Shown here: one piece after another, positions 36,601 to 51,416 of the stretch | Layout: the number at the start of each line of letters is the position of its first letter | Numbering within the stretch: position 1 is the first letter of the stretch | NCBI RefSeq assembly: GCF_030463565.1 | Contig: NC_134646.1 | Coordinates: 70,015,710 to 70,079,709, forward strand | Source of the DNA: Pelecanus crispus | Taxonomy: Eukaryota > Chordata > Aves > Pelecaniformes > Pelecanidae | Length of the DNA: 64,000 nt | Direction of reading: 5' to 3' | The notes under the pieces: model-generated | What the model was told of the DNA's origin: nothing | Seen by the model: only the letters and a program-made list of their open reading frames with translations | The model's database searches: none | Position numbers and translations under genes: made by a program

Positions 36601-39600
36601 GAGCTGCAACGAGCCTTGCCTGGGATATGCCCTATGTACCCTCTGCCCATGGTCTGTCATCTGTATCTAAGCTCTGGGGTAGTGGGACGGAGCCCACGCT
36701 GGCGAGGCCCCTACCCTGCCGCCTGGCTGGTACTCGCAGCTCTGGAGCTCGAAGGCTTGCTGCTCCTGATGCTTAATGCAGCAGAGTATCTGACAGTAAC
36801 CTACTACCTGCTCCAGGGCCAGATCAAACTGGTATTGGATGTATTTTCTAAACACTTAGGCTATATCTAATTTTATTTGAAAGAATCGCTTCCTATTTCA
36901 CTTGAAAAATATTTTTAACCTCACATGCAGGTTTATGTCCCGTCAGAGGAATAAAATGGTACTTGAGAGATATGGTCTTTGTGTCTTAACTAGATGAGAA
37001 AACGAGAGCAAATCCTCCTCCTCTACCTGAGGGGAACAAATGAAACAGGGCTGTTCAAGTTTGATACTCGTGCTTGGCCATACTGTTAAATTAGAATTCA
37101 TTATTTTTGATCATTGGGCATAGCAAAACCCGGCTCTGAGGCTAGATGGCCCTTCCTTAAGTTGGGTTGTTAATAAAGCTAAAGGCATGGTAGTTCTGGA
37201 ATTATCTGAATCTACTGAATATTCTGTTAGGCGCATTATTTGACTGTATTTAAACTCAACATCCTACATTAGTGCAGGCTATAATAGTGATAGGATGTAA
37301 CACGTTGTTGTATGCAACCAAGTATTTCTCCATATTTAGTCCATGTTCCAGCACCACCTAAAATGACAAAATATATATGATCCTTGGAGGCTTGGAGAAT
37401 TTACCAAGTAGTTGACTGGTTCAAAACGTTCCTGGTGACGTTTTCCCTCTCTGAGTACAGTAGGTACCTTGGTATAGTGATGAATTAGCCTCACTGCAGC
37501 TTACTTCGACAAGATATGTTTCCCTTTAAACTGTTTCCATACTGCTTGATTCTCTACCTACCTGCCTGTATCTTTGACATAGAATAGGTTCATTCCCTTC
37601 ATCCTTTTTTCTGTAGTTGAAAAATTAGGTTTTCTATAAATTGCATTTCAGACACTTAGTCAACAGTGATGGATGGCACACCTTTCCCAACTTCTCAGAG
37701 CAGACATGCTCAAATACCTTTTTTTCAGCCAGCCCTGAAAACCAATCTCTTGACCACTCATTAGTGGTCAGGAGCTATTATGGTTCTACAGTGAGAAGGC
37801 TCTCCTCCCCACCTGTTGCTGGAGCACTGCCACTCCAACTAGATATTTACTTCTGTTTAGAGAGACTTGCCAATAGGTTCCATGCTGGCAACCCACGGTA
37901 TTTTCCTTCATTTCTGCTTTTTTATCCTGGAAAGTGGCTCTCCTCCTGGGTATTGTGGGTTGAACTCAAAAGCTGCCCTTGTCTGCTCTGGTTTCTTCAT
38001 ATAATTCCCACTGGCAAAAGAAAAAGTCTCTCTCACCAGTGGTCCTAAGGAAAGATCACTTACAGTGGGTGATGCAAAACTTTGTAACACGCTTGTCTTT
38101 TTTTTTTTACACACGTTGCAGGATAGCTAACACCTTTTGGAAACGATTTATGGAAACATTGCTGCATTATGTCTGATCTGCATATGTTGTATTCAGGCAA
38201 CACAATCTGAACTGGGGAAGAACACTCTAATTCTGGGTGGATGAAAACATGTTCATATAGTATTACTGTATCAACATGCTTACTATATGAGCATACTTAG
38301 TTGGTCATTTTCTCATCAGAGAAAAGTCCTTGGACTTCATTCATATTCATGTATTCTTCTTAACCCTAATGTTGAGAGCATTACCTCTTTAGTTTTAATG
38401 AAAGTTGAGCAGAAGATGGGAATCTCACAAGAAGTATTTATTTGCTGACCTCCCTGAATCTGTGCAGAGGAGATAGTGTGTGATGGATTGTATGGAGTAA
38501 AAAAAATAACATTATTTGCCTCTTGCAAACTGATATGGCAAAGAGAACATAAACGAAGCAGCATTAAGGCAGCAAAGGAGAAAGGAAAGTGATAACTGAC
38601 TTTAAAAGATTACTTTAGAAAGGGGAAGAAAATATAGACTGGCTACACTTATAAAAAGAGGATGAAAGCTCTGAGCTATGGAGGAGGGAGTTGGAGTAAG
38701 AAGTAATAGAAGACTTTAGGCAAACTTCAGGTTATGGAAGTAAGCTTTATGGAAAGGCAAACACAAGCAGGAATGGAAACCCCTACCAAGTTTTTAACTT
38801 GAGAGAGGTACAAAAAGCAGAGCAGACTCCTCTGTTAAATGTGCTGCTGATCAGTATCGCAAGCATTGCAAACTTTCAGAAAACTTGAGAGAAAAGATAA
38901 TTTTAACACACAATACTCATTTTGCAAAGTCAAGAGAATGGAAAGAGTGGGACAGAAAAGACTGTATGACCCAATCATATAATTCTGATTGAATTCTCAG
39001 GTCTTTTCCCAGAATGTTATCAGCCTTAACTATGAGTATTTAACCAGCTATTAAGCAATATCATTAACATCTGTGGTCTTTAAAAACAGGAATAAGCTTA
39101 ACCGCTCCACTCTAACAATAGATTGTAATACATTAGAAAACCCTCAATTTATTTGCAACCTCATGGCTGATGAAGGGACTTTGCCAAGGCTGCCCTGTTT
39201 TGGTGACTGAATTAGTCACAAAGTCCCACAGCCAAAAATCAGCCCTACATGATTTTATTTATTTCTCTGAAGCCAGCAGTTGCACTGAGTAAGTCAAACA
39301 CAGGCCAGCTTTTCTACTGCAAGTTCAAGCTGTTGTGGAAGTAGCAGAGGTAGAAGCTTCCCAGTTCTTCCAGGGTGTAGCACATCCAGCAACAGCACAG
39401 CCTTGTTTTGCCAAAGATGCAGGGAACTCCAGGGGCAGATGTAGAGAAGTTGGGATTCTGGAGATGGCTGCAACTTGCATGTCACCTTTCAGCATGACTG
39501 GACTCTTGAGGTATCTACAAGGTGTAGAACAAAGGAGGTGTGCAGAGCTCCCTAGGGAACAGCACGGGGCGAAGGAGAGGTTTTAGGGCCATGAGGCCTT

Positions 39601-42600
39601 GTTAAACGGCCTTGTTAAAGGATGTAAATGTAGATGATATACGGTCTTGTGTATTTCACCGCTAGCTTGATGCTGTTCAGAGAAAGCAGGTTACACTGGC
39701 AGCATTTGTCAAAGCAAACCCTGAGAAAGCAGGAACATCGTGGCATATACAGGTTCAAGAGATTAATTTCCTGTCTCTGACACCCCTCTTCAATATCCAC
39801 CCTGCTGTTTTCTTTCTGAGCACCTGTAAATGGCAGTGTATTTATTTTTACTTTGTTACATCCAGTGGAATATTCAAAAGATCTGCTAAATGCCACACCT
39901 CTCCTACACTAATCTTATGTATTCCTGTGCTACAACTCAATAATTTCAAAATATCTGTTATTGCAACGTCTGGCTCCTTTTAAGACTTTCCACACCCGTC
40001 AACCTCCAATGCAGTCTCCATCTCTGCTACTCACTTAACTAGTTGCCACTGCCTTCTTCAAGCTGTCTGAAAATACCTTATAACATAAAAAGAACTGCCA
40101 CTCTGTCAATGTACATGATGTGCACAGTACATCAGCTCTCAGATCCATCATGAAATGTATCATTGCATCCATTGAATTTTATCAAATGTATGCATCATGA
40201 AATAGGGTGATACATGCACCATCTGTGTACATAAACCATGCAGTTTATTCTGCACACAGAGTGCAACATATCAAACCTGCTGCATGTGCTAAACAAACAG
40301 CTCCACCTAGTTTCTAAATAATGTTATTTCTTAATTCACCATGATCGTGTACTCTTTCAACAAAACTGAAGGTGAACAACAAATCAAAATAGAAAATACT
40401 TAAAGCATTTCAATAATGTGGAGTAGTCTCAGCTGGGCTTTTCACCCTTCCCTATGCAAACTTCCAAACTGGAGGAAATTTCACCACAAATTCTTTCGAC
40501 CACCAATGCCTCCTCCTCACTGCAGGCACACTTCCCTGGGAAAGAGTGAATCTGCCAGGTTTCATCAGTGTTAGAGATTAATTTAGGCACACTTAGGCCC
40601 AATGGTCTTGAAATAACCTTTGAATCTGCCAGTTTCACTCAGCATGGGTAAAACTGAAGTCTCTGTTTTCTATTCAGGTCTTCCATTTCTCTTCCATTTC
40701 CTTTCCTGATAGGAAGTGGTTTCCTCTCTGTGCAGTAACTGTATGTCCTTCAAGCTCTCCTCTATTCCAATTCAGGCTACATCTAAATCTCCCAAGTTTT
40801 GGGGTTTTTTTGTTGGGATTTTTTTTATCTATATATTTTGTTAAGATGCAGTGCTTTCCATTTGTTCATGCAAATCTTACCTGAGCTTTCAAAAGTTGGT
40901 GTCTCGTTAACTGCAGCAACCACTGGACTAGAATAGAAGCAATCTCCTGAATTCTAGCCAGCAACCTGTCTTAAAAACATTTTCAACAACAAGAGTCATC
41001 CTATTACTAGCCAGGTTTCCTTTTCTCTCCTACATGGCCATTTCAGAGCCTCACTGATTTAGTGGTTAGAATTTGTTCTCTAAATTCTAGGCTAAATTTA
41101 TGCTTGGACAATTTATGCCCTTTACTCTATTGGATGATATTTGCATAACAAATTAGTTCTTCCAGCCTCAGATCTTTTTGAGTTGTTGTTATTCAATATG
41201 TCCTCCAGCTTTGAAAGTCGGTTTCTACACTATGGTGCATTGGACATGAACATCTACTCTACGATCTACCTATTACTGTAAAGCTGCTGTGCATTCATGT
41301 GCAAAACTTCATCATGAGTGGCATCACGAAAATCTGAGGCATTCCACATTGGCTCTGCTTTGTGCTAGTGATACAGTGCATGGTATAGCCTATCTTACTG
41401 TGTGTTTAGCAGCTAAGAGCCATCTTCTCTACTGGCTCTCATTCACTCGTCTTCAACAGGCTCCTCAAAGCCAAGCTGCAGGAACAGCAGGATATAATGC
41501 TCTGTAACATCCACTTACTCAACCCTGAATTTCATCCCAAGCTAAATGTCTGTTCCTTTATGTTACAGAGAGGAGAGGGAACTCACAGTCTGGCTGTTAT
41601 TTCATGTTGCTTTCCCATAGTGACAGAAAAGCTAACTTGGTATTTTTCCCTAGGGAGTTTTGAAGAAGGGCTACCTGGTGGATCTGTTTACCCACAGGCA
41701 GGAATTGATTTAACGGATGCTTACAGAAGTTTCCTTCTCAGAAATGTTAATGGACAATGACTTCACTGTGTAACCATCCTATCCACAATGGCTAAGCTTG
41801 GGACTCCTCACTGATGATTGCATTAGCAGAAATATTGCCAAAGTATTTTCTCTGTTCTTTCCCTGCTATTGATTCAGTATGGACTGACTAGGTAAGAACA
41901 GAAAGAGTATTTCAATAAAATGCCTTCACTGAGCTGTACAGGTCATATTTAAAGGGCTCCGTATTCTCGGTATTATATGCCAGCAGGTCACATTTACAGT
42001 CACAAGATGGCAGCATAGAATAAAAAATTACCGGTATGTTATACTTGTCGCTTATGTGTATCAGTTGAATTTCAGTTTGATTCTATACTATAAATGTTGA
42101 GTTCTGCAGTGCCAAAACCATTTACCTTTGGTGCTAGATTTATTAAGCATTTTCCAGAAGCATAGTCACCTTTTTATTTCACATTTTCCTACAGAATTCC
42201 AGGCAGGCCTTTCTTTAAAAATCTGGTTATCTTTGGATTTTCTTCATAGTGAGTCTTTCAAAGAGAAATTGTACCTATAAGCAGACAATTTATATCCACA
42301 TCAGAATTACAGCACAGAGTGTGATAATTCAGCTGCTGGCAAGGACTCTTCACTGGCAACTATATAGATCTGACAGAAGTCCACATTAAAAATAACAATT
42401 ACAGTGAAGTGAAAGATGCATTTTTAAAAAGCAAGGGATTACTCATAAATACAAGCTTGGATGCACCAGTAAGACAGAGTAGTGAACAGAGTTCTGATCT
42501 GAAGGTCCCTGAAGTCAACAGAGAGCTAAGAAATGCCATAATTAAAAAGGATATATCCTACCACAGGTGAGTGCAGCCCCTGGAGTACACTGGCCTAGTC

Positions 42601-45600
42601 TAAATGTCTCCCATCACTTGTCCTGTCTGCTCATTGTCCCCCCAGAACTTGGAGGAGCCAAGCCATAGGTGGGATGATAGACTACCCATTGGACAACACG
42701 TCTTGCAATGACCTCTGCAAGTGATGGACAGACTAGTCTGTCAATATGACTAGCTGCACCCAGGTACTTGGGGGAGTCTTTTGGTTTTGCCTTGCTGAAA
42801 TTCTTTGTTAACCTAGCTGGGGCAAGTCTTCATAATATAAAATATATTTAATTGCTGATCGTTTCCACAGTTCACAATGTTTTGCATTATTACTAAAGAT
42901 ATTAATCACTTAATGTCAACATAGATTGCTGGCTTGTTATCATTTTTACAGGTATGCAGATTCACTAGGCTAGGTCACTAATGTTTCCATAATACCCATA
43001 TAAAGAACATATACTCAGACTTAATGGAATTTCTTCATCACAGAAGTGATCAGTCTCTGCACTTCTTTCTCCTTCAAAACGGCATAAATTCAGAACTTAC
43101 AAATTAGGAAGGAGTGGCTGGGTGAGAGACCCAGAAGCAACCTTCCCTTTCTGACTGCTGATGCAAAGAAAGTCACTGATACCACATGGAAGCAGAAGCC
43201 CAGGTGAAGTCAGATGCCATGGTACTGCCTCCAGTTTGGTCCAGATTACAGTGGCAGCACAAGGTAGAGTCTGGTGTCTGCCGATGAGCGAGACATGAAT
43301 GGCCTCTGTCAGCTTGAAATCCTTTTGTGCCAATTTTGTCAAACCTGCAAAAGGGTGTGAAAGCGGAATATAGCAGAGGGCCGAGGTGTGCCAGAGCTAG
43401 TCCTCCACTTGACCTAGCTCATTCATGGGAGTGCAAACATGGAAAGGCAGCACACAGCCACTCTGGGGCCCCTTTTCAGTGGAGCATTCTTCTCAATTAC
43501 TGGTAATTGCTCATTGTGTGGTCCTTAAAAGACCTATCATCTTGGAATTCATAAAATCTATGCATGTTTTGGACAAACAGATAAGCATGGCCACAGCTGA
43601 TGAGAGCTCTACTTACTATGAGGCAGTATCCTGTCTCCCGCATCCTATCTTCAACCCCAATTGATGTCTTAGGAGGAAAGAGCAAGAAATCCTGAAGCAT
43701 ACCAGGCTGGAATGAAAAGTGTTCCTACAGGCAGATTTTTCTAACTCCCATCAGTTAGAATTTGGTTCATGTCCAAAAGAATGAAGATTAATCCTTACCA
43801 TGGAACTGAATCATTACCAATGCAATTCTGAATATTATATCTTCATTTTCTACTTGAAGCTGTTGTGTACCATAGCTATGTGCTGTTAAAAGAACTTTTC
43901 TTTACCCCTATATTGACTGAATTTCAGTTGTGGAGATAGTCCCTATGCTTTTCAGCAGATTTTTTTTTTATATAGTTATTGCTGGTAGGCATGATTACAA
44001 TCTCTGGAGAACAAAGTGAACCCTTACTAGCTTATTTCTGAGTGTTTATCCAACACTGATATGAATTATCTTAGATATCACATTCTCTTTAATTAGAATA
44101 GGAATTGACGGTTCTTACTGTAGCTATTTATATGGTTCTAGGAAAACACAGAAATAAAATTTTCATGTGGGGCCTATATATTTTAAATATAAGCTTGTGT
44201 TGATAAAAAGATTAAAAACCACTATAATTTTCAAGAATAACTGAAAGTCATTGTGCTTTGGACAATTTAAATAATCCTACATTTACCTGTTACACCAGTG
44301 CCCTTCATGCCCATCTTGTACTGAGAAAGAAAAACTCCTTGCTTGTAAAAAGCACCTTGTCCTTTCCCTTTGTTACTTGGATGAACTAACAAAGTATGTA
44401 TATAATAGTAACTGTTTTGTTACCTCTCACAGCTATGATCTTCATTCCCTTGTAGCTCACTCATTTTTCATGTTAATCACTTGATTTGTTATTATTATAA
44501 TCTCCAGTTTAGACAGGAAAATTCTTGGAACAAAATCTTGTTGTGCTTTGTCTGTAGGGGAGCTGCTATGAATTTCTATGACAGTACATAAACAACTGCA
44601 ACCATCAAGCAAAGGAAATCCAGAAGTAAATCAAAGTTACAGTATTTGCCTTCCTGTTTATTTCCTGTTTGAGGATTTCAGAGATATTAACATGTTGCTG
44701 AACCAAGCATCACAGTTCTGGGAAAAGGCGTAGTATCCTCATTTTATATATAGGAAAAAAGTGCTATAGAAATAACGATTCTGCTTCCGGAATAATGAAG
44801 GAAACATGTTGATTCCCTATGCTTTAATCATAAACTGTTCTATACTCCTCATGTTTTAAATGGTCATTTGTAAGTCTTCTACTGCAGAGAAACGCCTCCT
44901 TAGCCCCTCCAGCTGAGAAGCAGGCATGCTTTTCAGTTGTTCCAAATTGATGAGATGGCTTTTTACTAAAATAGCCATCTTTTTGTTCTGTGCATTTCAT
45001 TTCTAGTTGGATTCAAATGTCAACAAATTGATCCTTGGCAAACCAAGCTTTCCACTATGTAATGTCATTTCCTCATTGAACTAATTACTTCACTGTATCA
45101 GTTGAAATATTGCTTTTAAAGTAATTGGGGACTTACATATCTATGTTCTTTATGCAAATTAAAATGAATAGCTATACTTAGTAAATGGGAAAACTGCCTA
45201 AGTGTTAGAGCTGTTCTCAACCTGGAAATTCATTTCCCACAAGAGAAATCAGTTGTTAACCCACTGCTGAATTTAAGTTACAATTTTTAAGCCTGTGTGT
45301 CTAAAATGACACTCCTCAACGCAGATCTAAAACTCTAAATACAAGAGGCTCCCTTACAAAACTCTTGTCACCTCCAACTGCCTCTAACCCAATAAAACTT
45401 GTCAGTGCTCTCACTTTCTCAGTGCCGAATTATCTGCTCAATTACTTCCTTGAAAGCCCACAGAAAACAGCCTTTGTTGCACAGAAAGAGCTGGCTCAGG
45501 ATCAGTCTATTTCTTAACTTCCTAGAACAGGCAGCTTCTAGCATGACAGTGTTTGAGTGGTCGTTGCAAAGGAACGGGAGGGTGTTCCTCTCTCCCAGGA

Positions 45601-46445
45601 TACCAGTTACTTTCGGACTGAAACACTCAACTCTGGGCTCTGCCTTCCGGACGCTATGGTGCTGATCGTGCAGCTGATTCAGCCAGGCATTACACCCACT
45701 CACTCAAGTGGGCTAGAGGTCTAAAAGGTCAATCACAATATTCAGGCAAAGTTTTAAAAACTTGACTACTGAGGACACGAGCCAAACACAGCTAAGGAGG
45801 TGAGAACAAGATCTGCCATGGAGACACGCTGCAGGAAAAAAGGGTGAATTGGCACCATGAGCAATCTTAACTCACAGCATCAGGAGCCAGGAACATACTG
45901 GGAGTAGGAAAGAGTAACTCAGAAGACACAGTAGTTCTGTGAACATTATTTTCTCTTTTCTGTTAAGTCTCAGGTATTGCTTTATTAGTCTTGCTTGTCT
46001 GTATCATGGACTCCAATTTAAATGTATGCTTGTGCTCTGCAAACACATCAGGACATATAATTTAACCATCTTACTGGAAGTGTGAAATACTTCTATTAAA
46101 CAAGGTGTGCTTTGTATATTACCATGAAGTATGCTGCTTGCAATTAAGATGATAGTTCTGCATCCATCCAAGGGGCAACGCTCAGACATTCAACTGTTCT
46201 TATTTTAATTGATAATTCTCCTGATTTAATTTCAAACAATCTCACTTAAGGAAAGGGGAGAATAATTGTTATGGATTGTGAAATATAGGAGTACCGGGAG
46301 GGAACTGAATGTGCCAGCTGGGAATATACAAAGGAGGGAATGAGTCATGCAACTTCCAGTCATTCGGAAAGGGGTCGTCCTGACTGGGCAGGACTGCAAT
46401 TATTAAAATTTATGTATCAAGCATTTACTTCTGGGTTGAATGAAT

Positions 46446-46492
46446 AAATGATCTGCTAGCAGATCATAATGATCATAAATGATCTGTTAGCA
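46446..46492. repeat. 20-bp perfect palindrome plus direct repeat
   Basis: ATGATCTGCTAGCAGATCAT at 46448-46467 is a perfect inverted repeat without spacer. Its left part, TAAATGATCTGYTAGCA, recurs 31 bp downstream (from 46476) with one base changed. It looks like a local tandem duplication in which one copy became palindromic. Confidence 0.9.
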
Positions 46493-47369
46493 ATGCTGTG
46501 ATAAAGGTTCTGTCAGCAATTATATTATAGGGATTTATAATACAGAACTAAAATAGTGCATCCTGGTCACTAAAATAACTCCAGAGTCAGACTTCGGATC
46601 AAGTTATCATAACCAAGCAGCTGACTAATGCCCACAAAAATATCCATATGCATGGGAGTCATCTTTGTGCAAGCTGGTTGGGTAATTGCTTGTCTAGGGT
46701 TCTTTTTGCTTATAAACATCTCTATAGAATTTATGGGTACTTGGTTATGTGAACACACATTTCTGTGTGCAGGTCTCTAAACAAACGTGTGAACATCAGT
46801 GCATGCCCGTGCAAGTTTTCTAGGCCAAAACAAGGCATTAGATTGTAAAGAAGCATATATTCTTAAGGCTGAGTTAGAAGTTAATCTAGTAGGCCACAGT
46901 AAATCCTGGTAACAGAAATGCTGACTGTACTTCAAACGTAATAGTGTTAAGAGACATCATTTACAGGACTTTTTTCATAGTCAGCTGCCTGTGTTTGAAA
47001 ATGTGCTTTCATAAGATTTTCCAGAAAGGAATCTATTTCATATTGTTTCAATTAAATTGCTGGATTCTTTAACCAGTTGATGTTTTCCCCAACACCTGTG
47101 TTCTGATACTCCAAATGCGAACTCGGTGGCTGACAGATGGAATCTCAGCTTTTACCCTTGATGTCCCTCCGTGAGTTCTGTCAGCTCTTAATGTGGCTGT
47201 GGTGCACATAACTTGTTGTAAATTACAGGATCTCACAACAATAATAACTTGAAAATGGAAAGGAAAAACATGTTTAGTTAATGCTCTGCTAGTTGATGCA
47301 AATGTAGGGCAGGTAGGGTTACTTTGCAGAATATCAAGCATTTTCAGTGTAAGTGCCTTTCTTTATGAT

Positions 47370-47600
47370 CTGCCAGGGCTGAAAGAGCAATCCCAAACCC
47401 ATTCCAGCGCATCTTGTTACTCATCAAGATAGAGCAATCGTCCCAGAGTTCCAAATGCTAATTGGATTTGTATGGGGCCTGCCAAATTAAAATGGCCTGC
47501 TTCAAAATATAAAACTTGAGCAAAAGGAGGGTGGGAAATTTTGAGTTCCAGTTGACAATGTATTCTTATCTCATCATGCTACTTTAGAGGGTCTTTGGTG
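47370..47600. other. Candidate conserved noncoding element
   Basis: Unique, non-repetitive sequence containing TCCAAATGCTAATTGGATTT and CCAAATTAAAATGGCC, with TAAT cores and no open frame of note. It has the texture of vertebrate conserved noncoding DNA, but conservation could not be tested. Confidence 0.25.
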
Positions 47601-47640
47601 TATGACATAAGAAATCACTCCCTTGATGCTGTAACTGTGC

Positions 47641-47681
47641 TATCGATAGACACAATTTGATATATTGATAGACACAGTTTG
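47641..47681. repeat. Two-copy tandem repeat
   Basis: TATCGATAGACACAATTTG at 47641-47659 recurs as TATTGATAGACACAGTTTG at 47663-47681, two mismatches, period 22 bp. Confidence 0.85.
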
Positions 47682-50600
47682 TGAATACATCAAAAATCTA
47701 CATCTGCACACTAACGTATAAAAGATCATGCAGACTACGTTGGCATTACCAGAATTAAATCAGAGTTGAATTTGATCCAAACGCTGCCGTCACATTTGAC
47801 AATTGCATTGTAAGAGTTAATAACAAAAACAATAACTAAAGCAAAAACAAATCTTGAGGAAAGACAATTATTAAAAAATGTAGCACTGAATCGTTACCTG
47901 AAAGACTGGCTGATTTTAGAACATTTCTAATGTTAAAACAATACTGAGCTCCTAAAGTTGATCTTGATTTCAGTATTGTGTTGTCATGTATATGTAAATA
48001 AACATTTGCATGTGTTTATATATATAAAAACAACATCTGCGTTCACGAAGAGCAGTTCTGAAAAAGGTTTTTCACCTTCATTATATTGTGCACAGTGGAT
48101 TAAGGCGATCTGTATCTATTACAACATTGTTTAAATAGCAAATAACAATTAAATTAACCAATAAAACATTTCTTCTTTCAAACTTCAAATATTTCAAAAC
48201 CAGTCCCAAACTCATGAAAACTGTAGGAGTCCACTGAAGGTCATGACTTTATTTTGACTTACCATGACTGAAGGTTTGGTCTCAGAGCCATTTGTTATAC
48301 ATTTGTAAGCAACACATTTCCTTTTCTATGTATGCTATGGTTCATGTTTTTCATGTGCAACTACAATTACAAAATGAGCCATGATTTTCAGAAATAGGAA
48401 TCTAAACTAGGGGTCCCAGAACCTCTTAACTGATCCAGCTGGTCCTACAGGAGGCTCAACATTTTTGAAGAACACGTTTTTACTGCCTAAAATCAGAAAA
48501 GCACTTACCCTTATGTTTAAATCTAACACATTTGAATTCTCTCCTGAGTAGAGATGCTTTCCAGAAGTGAGAGACTTAAGATCCTATCTAGAGATCTCAC
48601 AATCTAATTTTAGGCACAAATTTTGTGTGTATGTATATATCTGCATACTTTATCATAATAGAAATGCTCTTGCTGAGCTGAGATTTTCAACTTATTAAAA
48701 TCAATAGGACTGTTTACAGCAACTCTGATTGCTAATGATTCTTATACAGAGTTTTCCATCTCCACTTGGGTTTGGCATGACTAAAAGCTCATATTGTAAA
48801 TTCAGGCACAAAACCCAGGCCACTGTAAATTTGGGATTTCACCTCTGCTCCCTGGACCTGAAAAATACAAAGAAATGATAGACTGAAAATTACACATTAG
48901 GAAACCAATTTTTAGAGGTAACTTGTTTTCTGATACCTAAACAAAACACCAACCACTTTCTGTCTGATGCTGGGAATTTCATTCTTAGGTAGAGGAAACT
49001 CGTGTTTAGGTGCTGAGACCCTCTTCCCCAGGTGCTCTTCTCCTCCCGGTTCATGACTTTTGGAGCTCTCTACCATTTCTCCATCTGCATTTTCTCCACC
49101 AATTTCCTCCCACCTATTCCCCTCACACCTCATGTCTGGCTTAGTTCTGCTGAGGAAGCAGCTGAGGATGGAGTCAAAGGCAGCTGCACTCTTACTTTGT
49201 AACACTTAAACCCATCTTGTCATGTATAGAGCCATCTTCAAATGTTATGTAGTATAGCTACAGATATGTAACAAGAAAAAAAGAGGAAAGAAGAGATTAC
49301 AAAACCTTTCCTCCAGCACTTCAGGATGAAGATTGTGACAAAGCAACTTGGAATTGAAGAGATCTAGGTATCTCCCTGCTACTTTACTTTCAAATGTGTG
49401 AACCTCACAGGGGAATGCCCCATATATCACCGAGTTCAGCTATGTTGATGTCGAAAAGACCATTTGCTGCTTTTCTTACATAATAGGTGCCAGAGGTTCA
49501 GGTATCTGCGCTCCAATAGAGGCAGCAGTTTATCTATTAGTTGTGGCATTTTGCTCAAGATATTAATCCTGAAGAAATCTTGACACTGAGAAATGGAGAT
49601 CAGACCATGGGCAGGAAAAAAACTGTCACTGACGGTCACAGAAAAAATATTGCCTTGATAAAAACATTCAAGATATCTGACAGGGAAAGAGCTATAAAAA
49701 TATTACACTAGGGAACTCCTAGAAGTCTTAACAAAAATCAAAGAATATTATGAAATTTATTTTTCAGATAATGCGAGCATGTAATATTGAACTAACTTTC
49801 TGTACCTCTGCCCTTCAGTCCTCCTTGAACTATGGTCCCAGGGTAAGATGCCACATAAAAGTATCTCAAAAGAATTATTTCTTCCAAAAATTTCAAAGAT
49901 GGCAGGTGTGGAAAATCAGGCTGTCACTGGAAAGCACCCCTGATTTTAACTGTGCAGTAGCTCCTGTGCTATGTAAGACAGTATCTAAAGCAAACAAATA
50001 ATGGAAATGTACCAGTGAGAAGTCAAACCCGACTTTCAGGTACTGTAGTATTGCATAACATGATTTGTACTTGCATTATTCAAGGACATGCTGATGTTGA
50101 GTAATGCCCTTAGCTTACCTAAGAGCCAACCTAATCTTTAGTGAGCCTACAACTCCGGGAAAAATATGGTGAACTCTAGCATTGTAAATTTTATATTGAG
50201 ACAAGAAAAAAAAAAATTAATGAGTAAAACACGCAGGGTGCTAGTATCTATACAACAATTTCTTATACTGATTATTTTTCATATGTGAAGATTATCCCAT
50301 GCAAAAATTCATGTGCTGCTTAGATGTTGAACATAAAATGAAGGGAAGAATCTTTACATGATTTTTCTCCTGTGGGCGTAAACAGATATTTTTAACTTCA
50401 GCTACCAAACAGAACTGACTGAGACAGAATTAGATTACACTTCCAACCAATACTTTTGTACCTTGAAAATATATGACAGCTGCAATTCTGAAAGATTTAG
50501 AACTAAGTTTGTTAATATCAGTTGTTGCTAAGAGATGCATTGCCTTTAGTAGAAGAATGAATATGCACCCACATACTAAGTGGATCGATGAACTAAAAGT

Positions 50601-51397
50601 CACAAACCCAATACAAAATAACTTGTTTGTATTACAAAAGGGCCTGAAAATATTTTATTGTGGAAAAAAAATCAGCATTATTGCACTTTGAATTCATCAT
50701 CAGTTTTGTTGACTTGCCTCCTCACAGAAAGTGTACTCAGTGATGACATTTTTAAAAATGAAGAATGATTGAAGATCACATTGAAGACTATAACTCAATA
50801 TAATTCTTGCAGGAGACTCAAGAAACTAAACCATGCATTTTTAGTATCTAGTCTTTCTTGCATGGTATTACAAAGTCTAAAGAAGTTTGAGCCTCACTGA
50901 CAAAAAGCTTACAAAGATAGATACCAAATGTTTTCATGAGTATTGCAGTCACTCGTAACTTTCATACAGCTATGAGTATTGCATAGTTATCATTTTAACA
51001 CCTGCCTCTTCTTTATTGCTAGTTAATTGTATTGTCCAGTTTCACTTACCTCTGCTTGGTACAGTACACTGAGTTTCCACACTTCTCTCTAGAATTCCGT
51101 TGTATTTCCTAACCTATGTCCACAGTTTATTTCTCATATGAGATATAATTTTGTTGACAGACTTTCTTCCATGTTTGTATTGCTCTCTAAAAAGAAGATC
51201 TTACTTGACCTCTTTTTAGCACACTTCACTGACAGATCATCTATGTTAAGAGGGGATATCTGAGTTGGTGGGGGTAAATGACATAGATGGCAAGGTATGA
51301 AAAGACAACAAAGTTCTGCCAGCAAAAAGCACTACAAAAAATTATTATCTATTTTCTGAGTCGTCTTCTTAATGACCTTTTGTTGGGTCTTGTAGGG

Positions 51398-51416
51398 AAA
51401 AAAAAAAAAAAAAAAA
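51398..51416. repeat. A homopolymer (19 bp)
   Basis: An uninterrupted run of 19 A. A short ACTACAAAAAA motif is found on both sides (near 51330 and 51417), a hint of a small slippage or duplication event. Confidence 0.9.

Noticed and set aside
36358..36870. 170-codon plus-strand open frame, the longest in the AT-rich intergenic part
   Set aside because: No family recognised, no clear splice sites or promoter, and an overlapping frame of 62 codons on the other strand. Its length is near what chance gives in 50 kb. It could be tested by cross-species frame conservation.
37641..38048. 135-codon plus-strand open frame
   Set aside because: No recognisable domain or exon boundaries; treated as chance.
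48912..49205. 97-codon minus-strand frame with a natural-looking composition
   Set aside because: No acceptor or donor in a consistent place, no known family; the nucleotide texture suggests an old repeat, but none could be named.
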